Positions 48,101 to 59,899 of a stretch of DNA of 64,000 nt are shown one piece after another; position 1 is the first letter of the stretch, and each line of letters begins with the position of its first letter. This stretch comes from Warburgia ugandensis (lineage: Eukaryota > Streptophyta > Magnoliopsida > Canellales > Canellaceae): NCBI GenBank assembly GCA_035236585.1, contig CP141135.1, forward strand, positions 74,005,057 to 74,069,056, given 5' to 3'. The position numbers and the translations under genes are program-made. The notes under the pieces are model-generated. The model had not been told where the DNA came from and made no database searches. It saw nothing but the letters and a program-made list of their open reading frames with translations.

Positions 48101-49637
48101 GGATGAGATGAAATCCTTACAAGACAACCACACTTTTGAGGCTGGTAAGATTACCTAAAAGGCGGACAAGCTTTGAAGAATCGGTGGATATACAGGGTGA
48201 AGTACGAAGGTGACACTTCACAACCACGATATAAAGCTAGACTTGCCGTGAAAGGCTTTGGTCAAAGGAAAGGTGTTGATTTCGAGGAGATATTTTCTGC
48301 TATTGTTAAAATGTCTTCAATCCGAGATGTATTGGGTTTGGCCTCAAACCTTGATCTGGAGGTTGAGCGGATGGATGTGAAGACGGCGTTCCTCCGGTGA
48401 CTTAGAGGAGGAGATATATATGGAGCAGGAAGGGTTTGTTCTTTAAAGGCAAAGAGAAGTATGTGAGGCGAAGAAGAGTACGTATGGCTTAGCGAGGCTC
48501 CCCGAGACGGTGGTACGAGGAAGTTCGAGCGGTTCATGACCCAACGGGGTTATCGAAAGACTACTTGAGATCAACGTGTGTTTGTGCGAAGATTCTCGAG
48601 AAGATGATTTCATCATCTTGCTACTCTATGTCGATGATATGCTTATTGTTGGAAGAAGCTCTTCAAGGATCGATCGGTTAAAGAAGGATGAACAAAGTCT
48701 TTGCTATGAAAGACTTAGGATTCGCGAAGATTCTCGGGATTTCTATCATTCGTGACGGGAAGAATAAGAGGTTATGGGTGTCTCGGGAGAAGTACATAGA
48801 AAAGGTACTTCAACGATTTCACATGGATAAAGCTAAAGTGGTTAGTACACCTTTTGCTACTCATTTTAAGCTTAGTAAGAATCGAGTTCCAACAAGTGAT
48901 CTTTGAGAAGGAATACATGCAAGATGTTCCTTATGTAAGCATTTGTTGTGATCTTATGTATGCCATGGTATGCACTAGACGAGACATTACATATGCGGTT
49001 AGGTACGAGTGAGCCGTTTTCTATCAAATCCGGGTAAAGAGCATTGGAATGCGGTGAAGTGGATTTTGAGATATCTACGTGGTACTTCTAAGTTGTGTTT
49101 GGGATTTGGCAGCGAGCTTGGGTGCTTGAGGCTACAACCGATTCAGATATGGTGGTAATATTGACACGAGGAAGTCTACTTCGAGGCTACTTGATTACTT
49201 TTGCGGGGGGCACGTGTCATGGCAATCAAAGCTACGAAGTGTGTTGCCTTATCTACGACAGTGAGTTTATTCTTTGTGACGGAAGCATGCAAAGAGTTAT
49301 TGTGGATGAAGAAGTTCGTGAACGAACTTGGCTTTATGCAGAAGAGGTATGCGTTATTTTGCGACAGTCAAAGTGCTATACACCTTAGCAAGAATTCTAC
49401 TTTTCATGGAAGGTCAAAGCACATTGATGTTCGGTATCATTGGATACGTGATATTTTGGACTCGAAGTCGTTAGAGCTTGAGAAGATTCATACTGACGAT
49501 AATAGTTCAGATATGATGACAAAAGCATTACCTCGGAGCAAGTTCGAGAGTTGCAGAGAATTGGTCGGGATGGGCTTCTGCTAAAAGTCCATACGTGAAG
49601 AAACCTCCTTCAGTTAATGGGCCTGGAGGGGGAGATT

Positions 49638-49991
49638 TGTTGGTCCAGACCCATTTCAGATGGCCGCCGTATTCAATGGTGGCGGGCGCGTGATCGGTGC
49701 TGGCTGGCGACTTCAACAGCGGCGGGCGCAATCCGGCCACCTCCACCGACCTTTGAATTTGTGTAAAACGGGTTGAAAATCAGACCCGAAAATTCCCTAT
49801 TTATAGGGATACCAAGAGGGCAAGGAGTAGAACCCCATTCCTCTGTAAAAACCCCGTGTATACCTCTCTGTAAAACCCCAGTTTCATAGTGAAATCACTC
49901 TCCTGTGGACGTAGGCTTATTGGCCGAACCACGTTAAAACTCTGCGTTTTTTTGTGTGTATGATCTTGGGCGGGGACGAAAATCCCCAACA
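49638..49991 (+). repeat. 3' LTR of the Copia element
   Basis: 354 bp with the same ends as the 5' LTR. It differs from it mainly in one block about 50-120 bp from its start; the rest appears identical by eye. Confidence 0.95.
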
Positions 49992-50545
49992 ACCTGTTCA
50001 TAAACATCCGTAACTAGTTTTCTTCCCACCCAACTCCTTTGATAAAATCCTCACGTGTCCTGCTGTAAAACCCTCCATCAATGGCTGTTGATCCACCCAG
50101 TACTCTGCCTCAGTAATTAGCTAATCCCTTCTTGGAATTTAAGGATTGATCAACTGATGTGAACTCATCGGTGTTAATCAAGGGGTACCCAAAGTTGTTC
50201 CTTCTTCAACAAGGCGGTTATTATAAGGTGATCCACCTCATTCGATCAAGAGCACTGCAAACTTCTCTAAGAGCATGCCTGTTAAGAAGCACTCACTTGT
50301 GCCTCCCCAACAATTATGTAATCGAATGATCTGTTCTTGACTACTCAAACATGATCAATCACAAAAGGGACTCCAAGTTCTACAATCACAATGGCAAAAA
50401 AGCAATGTTAGTTGATCTTATATAAATACGAGCTCAGGGTAATGAACACGAGAAACCGAAACAACTCATCCTCACTATGTGGAGAACATGAAGACGGCTT
50501 AACAAGTAAAAACAAAAAACCATAAACAGCCACTGAAGAGATGCT

Positions 50546-51857
50546 CCATTTTTGTTGGTTTATGATAAGAGGATGTTAACAAGAAGGCAACAATATTCAG
50601 TTTGTTATGCATGAAAGAATAGCATTGTAGCAGCAATAGTGAAGGAATCAAGTAAGCACATTTTATTGAGATAGCGCTAATCTTTTTCTTGTGGGAAATG
50701 TTCAAGTATTAATGTTCCGATACTTATCGACCAAGCAACTACCTCTTCAATGGAAGTTTGAGTCTCTATTGCCTTATGGATTCAAGACTTTCATCTTGTA
50801 GCTTCAAGATAGTATCTTAAGATAGGAGACGGTGATCTTCTTCCTTATTTATCTTCAAGTTTAGTGCTGTATTAAGTCTCCAGCAGGCGTAGGTTGTAAT
50901 ATCATCTCTCTCGTGTGTGAATGGTGATGGACTTTAACCCTCGATCTCTTTATTGTCCAATTTCAACTTTTGCCTCTAACAATTTTTAGTACTTCCTATT
51001 TTGCCTTCATAATTTCCAGATAGAGACAGTGGAGTTGCAACAGAAGCATGGCATCACTGACATGTTTTCACCCCGCCGAGGTGAAAAATATCTGCGCTCT
51101 TCTCCCAACTTTATGCCCATATACCTTAGATAGGCCCACTAGCTCAAAGATTTGAAAGCTACTAGAGTCATATGAAGGGGTCCAGGTCACCTCTGATACT
51201 ACCATTCCTTGGCTATCATCAGAGACTGTAAGCATGGCCAAGCATAATCTAGGATGCTCGAACTCAGTTAGTCAATCAAGTGATTTCGAAAATCTTGATT
51301 TGAAGTTTGAAGCTGAATTGAGTTAAACTGGAAGTAAGTTGATTGGTTGAATGCATTCTTGGCAGAACAGAGATGATCGGCAGTAAAAAGATGAAAGAAA
51401 CCAACCAGCTTTGATGTTTATGGTCTTTTCTAGTCAAAAAGTTGTAGCAGTCTTAAAGTAGTTTCTACAGTGCAACCCTGGATTATGTTGAGAAATACCG
51501 ATCAGGACCCTTCCCGTTTATCTTATTGACTGAGGGTTGATCTTTAGGCAATCAAAATATGCGACCAAAAGATCAATTTGTTTCAGCTGAAGATCTATGA
51601 TTCCATCTCGCATCTGATTATGGTAATGAAACGTAGGAGACAGTCATGTTGATGATAATGGCCTGTTTGTTGTTGAGAGAGAGAGAGAGAGAGAGCATTA
51701 GATTTTTACTCTACTCAAAACTTTAAATCGTGATGACAGAGCAGAGAATAAGACCAAAGACGACTAACACCAAATGATAGCGAGGATATAGGAGTACAAG
51801 GACACTTGTTTGGTGGGTAGTAACCACTGCCACAGGTAATGAGCAGAATCTTGTTTA
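50546..51857. other. Spacer between GMC copies 2 and 3
   Basis: No gene seen. Near 51537-51610, GGTTGATCTTTAGGCAATCA and GCTGAAGATCTATGATTCC resemble the 3' flanks of the other GMC copies. A short GA tract is at 51675-51695. Confidence 0.5.
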
Positions 51858-54461
51858 CTAAGGTAGTTGCGAGTCTGTGAATTCTCTCAACATCTTAATC
51901 CCTTGGTACCTACCTAGCATTAATAAAGTGGCCATCGGATTTGTGCCTGGAGACTCGAGCAGCGTCGATCCATCTATAACTCTTAATCGAGCAACTCCGA
52001 AGACCCTATAATCATCATCAACAACTGATCCAGTCTGACACCCTCCATGATAATGGTAGAAGGTTCTCACATTCATCTTGCAGAAACTTTTCAACTTGAC
52101 TTCTGAAGGCTCCCCTTGTTCCACAATTCTAGCTTGTTCTTTCCCTACGAACCTGTTTATCGACTTTGCCTGAACAACTTTTTCGGTCAAACGTGCCATT
52201 TGAACACATTCATCCAAGTCCCGCTCCTTTTTAAGGTAGTTGAACCTTACTGAAGGATTTTCCCTGGGGTCTGTGCTCCTCAGCTTTAGCTCGCCTTTCG
52301 ATAACGGGTTCATAGTTTTAGCTGCAACAGGCATTATTCTTGAACCAGAGTTTGTAGGAAGGATGAGAGATTGAATTATGATTCGAAAGCCGTCTGCAAT
52401 TGCAACAACTTGAGGAGGATCTGTTGGTTGGTCATGCAGAGCTTGTGAAAAATTAAGGGAAATGGCTATGCAGGGACTATCTTGAAGTCCTCTCCCCACT
52501 TTTTTTGCATCAACAAGAGGTGAAATATTGAAATGTCTAAGATGTCTTTGGGGTCCAATTCCACTTAACATGAGGACTTGAGGACTACCCAACGCCCCTG
52601 CAGATAATATAACATCACCCCGAGAACCTGAGCTCTTTGGTTTTTTGAGATAAGCTTCGAAGACCTCGTCAGGGTCACCGTGGCTCTTGATGAATCTCAC
52701 TCCAATTGCCGTTGGCTTCGCTCCATAACCTGCATAGTCTCGAGCTAGGTGTCAGTGTTTGATTATCGATTGCTCAGAAACGGAACAACGGGAGAAGCTT
52801 GATTAGTGAAAGCGTATTTTGGTAAAGGCAAAGTAGCTTATCCGTTTCCAAGAAGTCTGAATTTTCCAATTAAAAGTTCTAACTCTGAGAAATTCATCCC
52901 AGTTCTGCGATTTCTGTCCTTGTCGTGAAAATTTCTGGTACAAGCATTAGGAAGGGAAATAGTCTATCCTCAAGGGCGAAAATAGAAATGGAGTGCCATT
53001 ATCCCCTTGAAGTCCTGCACTGTTCCTATTATCTGCTGGAGGAGAGCCAATAGTCCATCATCAAGAACGAAAATAGAAAATGGGTACCATTTTCCACTCT
53101 AATTCCTGCACTGTTCCTATGATCTGCTGTCGAGCTAAAGCTCATATTTCTTTGCTTAAAGACATGGGTACCAATAACAATGACAAAGGAAGATGACGTA
53201 TCTGTTGGTACTCCTCTCTTTGTTCTACACTTAGGCTAATAGAAAACTCAAATAACTGTGACAGCCTATCAGATAAAAGTCAACAAAGGGTATCTCAATC
53301 TCATAACAACGAAGGGGAGTTACTTCAGTTTATTTTACAAAACTTCTTCAGAAAATATGAGGGCAGCGTATAACACTTAGAAGGCATTTTCTGAAGCTAC
53401 TTGTATGCAATTTTATATGCATGTGTAAATAGCATTATTTGTATGCTTAATCTTATTAGACAATAATTTTATACGTATTTATTTATGTCTTGCAAGTAAG
53501 AATAACTTGGCATAAGCTTCTTGGCAAATGGATTGGCTTCTGCCGGTAATAAAAGATTCCCTAAATCTTATTTCTGTTTTGGTCAATTTATGATAACCGT
53601 AAAGACAAGGAACAGAGAGAACGTTTTCACTTACTTCGATGGTGGAATATTATGTTTTTAACCGTTGCATTTAAAAGGACCGTGATCCTGTTCAAATTCC
53701 CAGCCCATAAAAGATCAGCAGAAGTGTGCCTCCTTCCATTCCCATCGAAAATACTACCCCCAACCTTTGTTCCCATAATATGTTCCAAACTAAAACCATT
53801 GTAAGGGAGAATTCCAGCCTCTATGAAGCCTTTCCTAACAACAGATTGCCATAGGGTCAACGGGTTAGGCCGGAAAACCATCTTAGACTCTACCCACTCA
53901 TAAGCATCCTCAACTAATTTTCTTTCCCAACCAATTCTTCTGATATAATCTTCACTTGCTCTGCTGTAAAAACCGCCATTAATTGCCGTCGATCCACCTA
54001 GTACTCTACCTCTGTGGTTAGGTACACCTTCCTCCGAAATAAATGATTGGGAAATCGATGTGGATTCATCAGCTTTGATCAATGGGAACCCATAATTCTT
54101 CTTGTCTTCAATCAGGGGTTCATTATAAGGTGATCCACCACGTTCTATCAGGAGTACTGAGAATTTATCTGAGAGTGTGGCTGCTAAGGAGCATCCACTT
54201 GTGCCACCTCCGACGATTATGTAGTCGAATGATCTGTTCTTGACTACTCGAACATCCTCTGTCATGAAAGGGACTTGGAGTACTACATTACAATGACACA
54301 AAGGCAATTAGTAGATCTAACAGTTAATATATGAGCTTGGGTGATTAACATGAGAAACCAGTAAGAAGGTCACCTTCATCACATGGAGAACATGAAGAAA
54401 ACTGAATAAAAAAAATGAAGGAAACTGCAAGACACCCATTGATGAGTCCTTGAAGCACCAT
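51858..54461 (-). CDS. GMC oxidoreductase, (R)-mandelonitrile lyase-like, copy 3
   Basis: Three exons on the minus strand: 54374-54461, 53635-54282 and 51858-52729. Phases are the same as copy 1, giving 535 aa with no break. Intron 2 is much longer than in copy 1 (905 against 134 bp). The start codon is placed by alignment with copy 1: MVLQGLINGCLAVSFIFF is a hydrophobic signal-peptide-like start and exon 1 is exactly 88 bp in both. VGGGTSGCSLAATL is the FAD motif; GRVLGGSTAINGGFYSRA, SAGALGSPQVLMLSGIGP, HYHGGCQTG (His471, His473) and PGTNPMATLL are conserved. The exon-2 acceptor is TAG rather than the CAG of copy 1. Very similar to copy 1 by eye, differing most at the C-terminus, which is shorter. 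Substrate unknown: cyanohydrin lyase or alcohol oxidase. Confidence 0.9.
52958..53128. repeat. Tandem duplication of ~91 bp in intron 2 of GMC copy 3
   Basis: AATAGTCTATCCTCAAG at 52958 and AATAGTCCATCATCAAG at 53049 start two similar units. Both contain CGAAAATAGAAA, CCATT and CCTGCACTGTTCCTAT and end in ATCTGCTG. Confidence 0.85.
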
Positions 54462-57020
54462 TGTTGTTGGTTCTGTGATAGAGGAGCTTTGAGAAGAAGG
54501 AAACAGCATTCAGTTCTTATGCATGGATTTAAGCCTGCACAGGTGATCAAGATATATCCTTTTCTTTTCTCTTTCATAGCATTATGAACAATTATGGTAA
54601 TGGTATAGTTTATTACATATAATCTCATCTGGATCTTTTTCTTGTGGACTTTTTAAGTGTACAGACCTAAGAAACCATAATAGAACCCATTGGGTTGTCT
54701 ATATTTTAGTTCGATCAGGTTCAATTTTGGAAAATGTCAGTAGTTGGGGCCTGTTTCACAATCACTTATTAACTGTGGCAGATTTCATTATTATTGCTTA
54801 TTTTGCACTCATAATTTGAGAAATTGAGAGTGGCAAGTGCACCAGAGGCTTGACGTAGGCCATTGATTAGGTGGGGCATTGATGAGTGCAATTTTCTACT
54901 AGATCCACCTCAGACAGACCCACCAACCGATATGGCTTTGCGAGGGCCAAGTTTCTGAAACTATTATTATCATTTCTTGGTCAATGAATAGCCTCCTTTA
55001 AAAACATACGCATGCTCAAGCAAAAGCTTAATGTACTCTACATCAATCAAGTACTCAAACAAAGTCGAAAGCCAAGCCAACTTTCTTGAAGGTGAGTTGA
55101 GTTAATTGTGTCGCTCGCTAGTAAACACTTCAGTGCACATCCTACTGAAAGATAGTAGTCCATGTTTCCTTAAATCTCTACCCATTGAGCTAGCCCGAGG
55201 CAGCTATGCTTTACCATGGCCATGCCACATCCTCGTTCAATTTGCCCCCATAAGTCGATCACAAAATTCCTCAGTTCCTCTAATAAGCGAAATTCTTTTA
55301 CAGAACCAATTCGAGAAGAAAAGGAAGAGGACCCATTTAACATAAATCAATCCCTCGGTATGTTTTGCGTTATCTAGGAATCATGGCCAAACTTGGAACT
55401 ACTTAAGGGCAAAAGTTATCAGAAAGTGGTTTTGTATGTACGTATCTTGGGTCTTGAACTAACCTCAAGATTAAGTTTCAATGGTCCTAACTCTGTGAAC
55501 ACCATCGATGAGAGACTCGCAGCTATGATCACATATCCAGGACATTTATTAGACTTGTAATGCAAGAAGGATTAGAGGAGGGTGACCATGTTTGAAGGTT
55601 CTAATCCAAATGTATTTAGTAGTAGTGCCATTTGGTTACCTTCGAAGTCCTCTATTATCCCTTGATATGCTGACACCTCATCTGTATCGCCGCTACATCC
55701 TCCAGTTGGAGCCTCACAGAGTTTGAAGTGATAGTTCACAAGTAGTTTAATTGCTAGCAAACTGAATTATATGAAGTATGAGTTATTTAAGTGAATGGAT
55801 AGAAAAGACCGTGGCCGACCAATATTTGCGATTTTTCAAATGGTCTGATGTTTTAACTTGGTAACAGTTCAATTTATTCAATGATATGAGGCTCATGATC
55901 CTTTAGCACTAACTAATTACTCTTTGGTGATAACTGTGTTAGGCCCTGTATCAGCTTCTTGTGTATTTTGTTGTACTTTTCAATTAGTCCTTGCACACCT
56001 AATTAGAAGGAAAACAGTAAAATAGAAAAACAAAGATTCTGTCGGGCTCCAAGAGTAGCATTAGCGTGGGGACAACGTGTATCAGTTATGAATGTAGGTT
56101 GGGCTGGACTTCTATAAATGTGCCGTTGGATTATTAGGTTCTCCTGAGGATCACCTTGTTTACTAGACTAATCGCTTGGCATTCATTCATGCAGTGCATG
56201 TCATCCCTGTTGAAAAGTCTGGCCATGGCACAAGCACAATTCATTTTCCAATGCAGATAATCATGCGTAATTGAATGGTAACAGCATGCCGTGTTCCGGT
56301 AAATAAGATTTTCTGGGGTTGCCAAATCTGCAGCCGATACAGACATGACTGTGCACCTAGAGCATCCCGCATTTGGTGCCTGCGTTCTCCTTTTTCCTAC
56401 CTGAGGATTTCTCAATGGCAAGTTTCTAATCTTAGTAAACCTTTATCACATGGGTCCATCTTGGAATTTTGAGATTATACCAGGATTGACATTGTATATC
56501 ACCAAATTCTGGGACAAAGCAGATGGTTCCGCAAATGTTGAGTCAATTTTCCTGTACATGGCTTTTGATGATTTAATTTACATATCTGGCTTCTTCTATT
56601 CCCTTTGGCAGTTCTGTTTCCGAGTTAAAACTATTTGTATTGCTCGCCCTTTCATGTGTTTACTGTAATTATTCTTCCCAGACGTCTTTTGTCTTTGGCA
56701 TCACTTAGAATCCCTTTATAAAGGATAAGAAGGTAATCTTGTTCCTATGTATTTTAAAGTTGCAAATGGAGAAAGATTAAGTAAGAAATCTTGCACATTT
56801 CAGTCAAATTTAGCCAAATTTGGAAAAAACAAGCCTCTTAAACTTATATCTTTACCTCTTCATTGATTTATGGATAGAACTTTCAAACTACTTGGGCACT
56901 TAAATGACAATATAAACAAGAGTCTCCTCCAACTGGCGATCTATGATACATAAAACTTTCTGATGAGTCCTGAGAAGGAGATCTACAGGCCCCATGTTCT
57001 TAGCAGATTTCTGATATACT
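54462..57020. other. Intergenic DNA between GMC cluster and MYB-CC gene
   Basis: ORFs at 55106-55345, 55572-55760 and 56134-56668 have no recognisable domain and no exon series around them. A minus-strand ATATATC near 54549-54556 could be the TATA box of GMC copy 3. Confidence 0.45.
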
Positions 57021-58579
57021 TCAATTCCAACAATTCAAATCCAGCTCGGGTCGGACCGAATCAATGTCGCAGGGATACTGGCTGTTCAGATCAAGCCCCT
57101 TCGATGGCCTGAACCTTTTTAAGTGTTCATCAGGCCTTTCTTGATGCAGGCTCTTACTAGCTGGTTGCTCAACGGTGGTGTCGTCAGACATGGTGCTGCA
57201 AGTTCTTTTTGCACCCACAACCTGATTGTTTAAGTAGATCTTATTTATAAAACTTCTACTCGCATCAGTATCTATTGATGGATGCATAGAAATGCCTCTA
57301 TTATGGACATCATCACTTCTATGACAGGCTGAGTTCATCAGCAAGGTTTGTAGTTTCTCATCCTTCTTCTCTGGGCATTCTGAAGATGTTAGACAGCTAT
57401 CCACGGAGCTATCAGCAATAGGGTGGCGAGGAACAAAGTTGCTTTCTGTCGATCTCTTCCCCCGTTTCTCTAACTTTATGTTTGACAATTCAGTTACTTC
57501 CGAGAGCGAAGAGCTCGTGCATTCTCCATCGACCATTGACACCAATTCCAAGAGTTCCGCTTTCGTAGATTCAAGTCCCAGGGTTGACGAATTGTAGCCA
57601 GCAAGTGTTTCCTGTGCCTTCCTTAGTACTGATTGTAAATACTTACCTTGTGCTTCTATCCGGAGCTGTAAGTGTCTCTGCACCTGAATCAAACAAAACA
57701 AGAAGAAATACAACAAGGATTTTATTGATCTCAGCCAGGACAAGTAACAGTTTTACATAGATTCTGATCACCACCTCGATCTGTTCATAAAGCTTCTTCT
57801 GAACCTCCATTTGCATCAGCAAAGCCTTAGCAATCTGTGAACTGTTGACAGAAAAATAGAAATCAGAAAGACCTTTCCCGCAAAAACTTAATTAGATAGG
57901 CCCCAAGTTTTGCATCGTACTCAGTCTCCGAAGTATGGCTTCCTCCCATATTTTCACCATTGATATCGACTCCCTTGATCTTAGCACTTCTATTATCTGC
58001 TTCTGTGCAATCTTATATAGAACCCAAGAAACCCAGATAAGGGAAGGTAAAGCAATCAGAATTTTTACTCTTGAACCAAATCTCACCTTGTTTATTGTCA
58101 TCACGTGTTCTGGGCTGTTGATTCTTACCAAGCCTGTATTTCTGCAATTGACAAAAGCCAAATTTGGTAAATTACGACTGTCATTGAAAGTGTTTGAGCT
58201 ATCATATGTGACCAGATTTTCTGAGACAGAGGAAACCTGCAAATGACTCTTTAGGTGGTATAAAGTAAGTCCCGGAACTCCCATCACTCTCATCACAGAC
58301 TTAGGTGTTGCCTCTGTCATTCAAAGAAATAAAAGTAAAAGAATATGCATGGATGATAAGCAGATAACATAGAGAACCCTGTGTTAGGATATGGAATCTG
58401 CACTTACTCTCTGCACCTCCTAGTTGAGAAACTGCATCAACAAACCGTTGATGAAGTTCGGGAGTCCATTTTAACCTGGGTTTAGCATCAGCAGAAAGAA
58501 CTACTCCCGTCTCTCTTTGTCCATGAACCAAACAATACGTATTCTCAGCTTGATCATTCTTCATGCTTCGCGGACTCAT
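57021..58579 (-). CDS. PHL8: MYB-CC (G2-like) transcription factor, PHL8-like
   Basis: Six exons on the minus strand: 58408-58579, 58237-58313, 58087-58141, 57921-58002, 57775-57841 and 57021-57683. All phases agree and the product is 371 aa. The MYB-like DNA-binding domain spans exons 1-3 (KPRLKWTPELHQRFVDAV, then ATPKSVMRVMGVPGLTLYHL, then KSHLQKYRLGK). The coiled-coil/LHEQLE-type region spans exons 5-6 (IAKALLMQMEVQKKLYEQIE, then VQRHLQLRIEAQGKYLQSVL). The C-terminus has two LDLN motifs, which resemble EAR repression motifs. The family are nuclear factors related to PHR1 that bind P1BS-type sites and act in phosphate-starvation and developmental control. The GYNSSTLGLESTKAELLELV stretch fits PHL8 best in my memory; MYR1/MYR2 are alternatives. 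The exon-4 donor (GA|GTACGA) is unusual and should be verified. Confidence 0.85.
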
Positions 58580-59384
58580 CTGGGTCAGGTGTTAAAGCTC
58601 GAAAGGATTAAACCAGAAACTCCAAATGAATATGGGTTTTGCTCTAACCTCTCATCCAATATGTTGACAGCAATGACTTTCTTTATATTTTCGTTTGTGC
58701 CTGGTTCCTCTTTTTCTGAAAGCAATTGTGGTTTGGGTTGAAGAATATATGTATGTGCCGTGGTTCTTCCTTTCAAAATCTCTCACTTCATATCATCTTT
58801 TTAATTTTCCTTCTATGACTTGAAGGAAGGGAGAGAATCTTGATGCTGGAAACGGAGAAAGTAACACAGTTCAATTAAGTCTCAAAAGTAGAGAAAAGAG
58901 AAAGTGTAGGGATTGTTTTCTTGCTGTTCTCCCACTTCTCTCTCCTCTTTGCTTGATTCTCTGCTTCATCAGGTGGCCCCACCACGATGAATAATGGGTG
59001 CTACTTTTCCTACAATTTGGAGCTTTGGATGAAATTAATGGAGTGCTTTATTGATTTTTCTTCTTAAGTGCTTGAAGAAAGAAGCTGAATGTCACCAAGG
59101 GAATTTCAGTGTTCAGAAGAGTCATTATCTTTTTGGAAGTGGCGTATTCTCGTTGGTTTTTCTGATGATGTGGGAATCCAGTCCAGGTCATAAATATAGA
59201 ACTAAAAGTTTAATTGTTTATTGTCCAAAAATAGTAGAAAGAAGGTTAACTGAATTACCATTTCATGGGCATTAAGAAAAATGGACTGCTACTGGAAGTA
59301 GCTTTTCCGTGTCTCTTTCAAATTGAAAAGGAAAATAAGAAGGCATCTTGGGAAAAATCCAAGTATATTAGGCCATAAATTTAG
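58580..59384. other. 5' flank of the MYB-CC gene
   Basis: Probably promoter and 5' leader of the minus-strand gene. No other gene seen. Confidence 0.4.
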
Positions 59385-59500
59385 TATAATGGTATTTGTG
59401 AACTTAGGTAAGTGCTAGAGAATTATTCTACTGAAAGAAACTTATAATGGTATTTGTGAACTTAGGTAAATGCTGGAGAATTATTCTACTGGAATAAACT
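59385..59500. repeat. Tandem duplication of a 58-bp unit
   Basis: TATAATGGTATTTGTGAACT begins at 59385 and again at 59443. Both units continue with TAGGTAA, TGCT and GAGAATTATTCTACTG, with only a few differences. Confidence 0.92.
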
Positions 59501-59868
59501 TTCTCATGTTTCTTCTGAAAATGACCCATGCAGAAAAGTGAAGAGAGAATATTTCTGAGTGAATAATCAAGCGACCCAGTGAGATCCAATAGTTCCACTT
59601 TGAAGATGAGAGGATGATAATACAAGTTTTATCTACTCTGTTTTGAGAATTTGGTTGTTGGGTCATGCTTTTCATGGTACAATAACCTTTTTCAACTTTG
59701 TCAAGGTTTTTATTCTTCAAATTTGGAGAATTAGGTGTATCTAATATCACATCAAAACTCTTGATTAGCCGGAAAAAGAAAAAAAATACTTAAATTTTCC
59801 ATAAAACATATATACAGATTGAGAATGTTTCCCACTCGTTTCTTTTTTTCTTTATCTGTCAATTATTA

Positions 59869-59899
<31 letters not shown>

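Larger units (their letters stand above)
44756..49991 (+). mobile_element. Copia LTR retrotransposon, full length in outline, broken
   Basis: A 5.2-kb fossil element in the opposite orientation to the pseudogene it splits. Parts in order: 5' LTR; primer-binding site just after it (TGGTATCGAGG, initiator-Met tRNA type); gag with a UBN2-type domain from 45595 and a CX2CX4HX4C zinc knuckle near 46290-46335; protease (WVVDSGASFHVTS) near 46465; integrase region about 46960-47800; reverse transcriptase about 48170-48900 with YVDDMLIVG near 48625-48655; RNase H about 49200-49584; polypurine tract GGGCCTGGAGGGGGAGA; 3' LTR. The pol order (integrase before RT) is diagnostic of Copia. Coding regions are interrupted many times, of the order of ten breaks, so it is dead. 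Flanks ACCTA and ACCTG match at four of five positions as a target duplication. Largely identical LTRs indicate a young insertion. Confidence 0.95.
43480..50545 (-). pseudogene. GMC oxidoreductase copy 2, broken and split by a Copia element
   Basis: Host-gene relic with the same exon order as copies 1 and 3. Exon-1 equivalent at about 50460-50545 (MEHLFSGCLWFFVFTC, then an early stop inside the signal peptide). Exon-2 equivalent is in two parts, about 49992-50385 and 44505-44755, separated by a Copia retrotransposon. Exon-3 equivalent is at about 43480-44345. Recognisable pieces include ESKIVFQPNRLSPWQ, RKGFIEAGIPSYSGF, RHTSADLLGAGNLKMI and the C-terminal PNTNPMATLSMLVRYQGIK. The catalytic segment survives as HYHGS near 43675-43690 but in a shifted frame. 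Besides the insertion there are several frameshifts, so the gene was not saved by splicing out the element. Parent is one of the neighbouring copies by tandem duplication. Confidence 0.9.
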
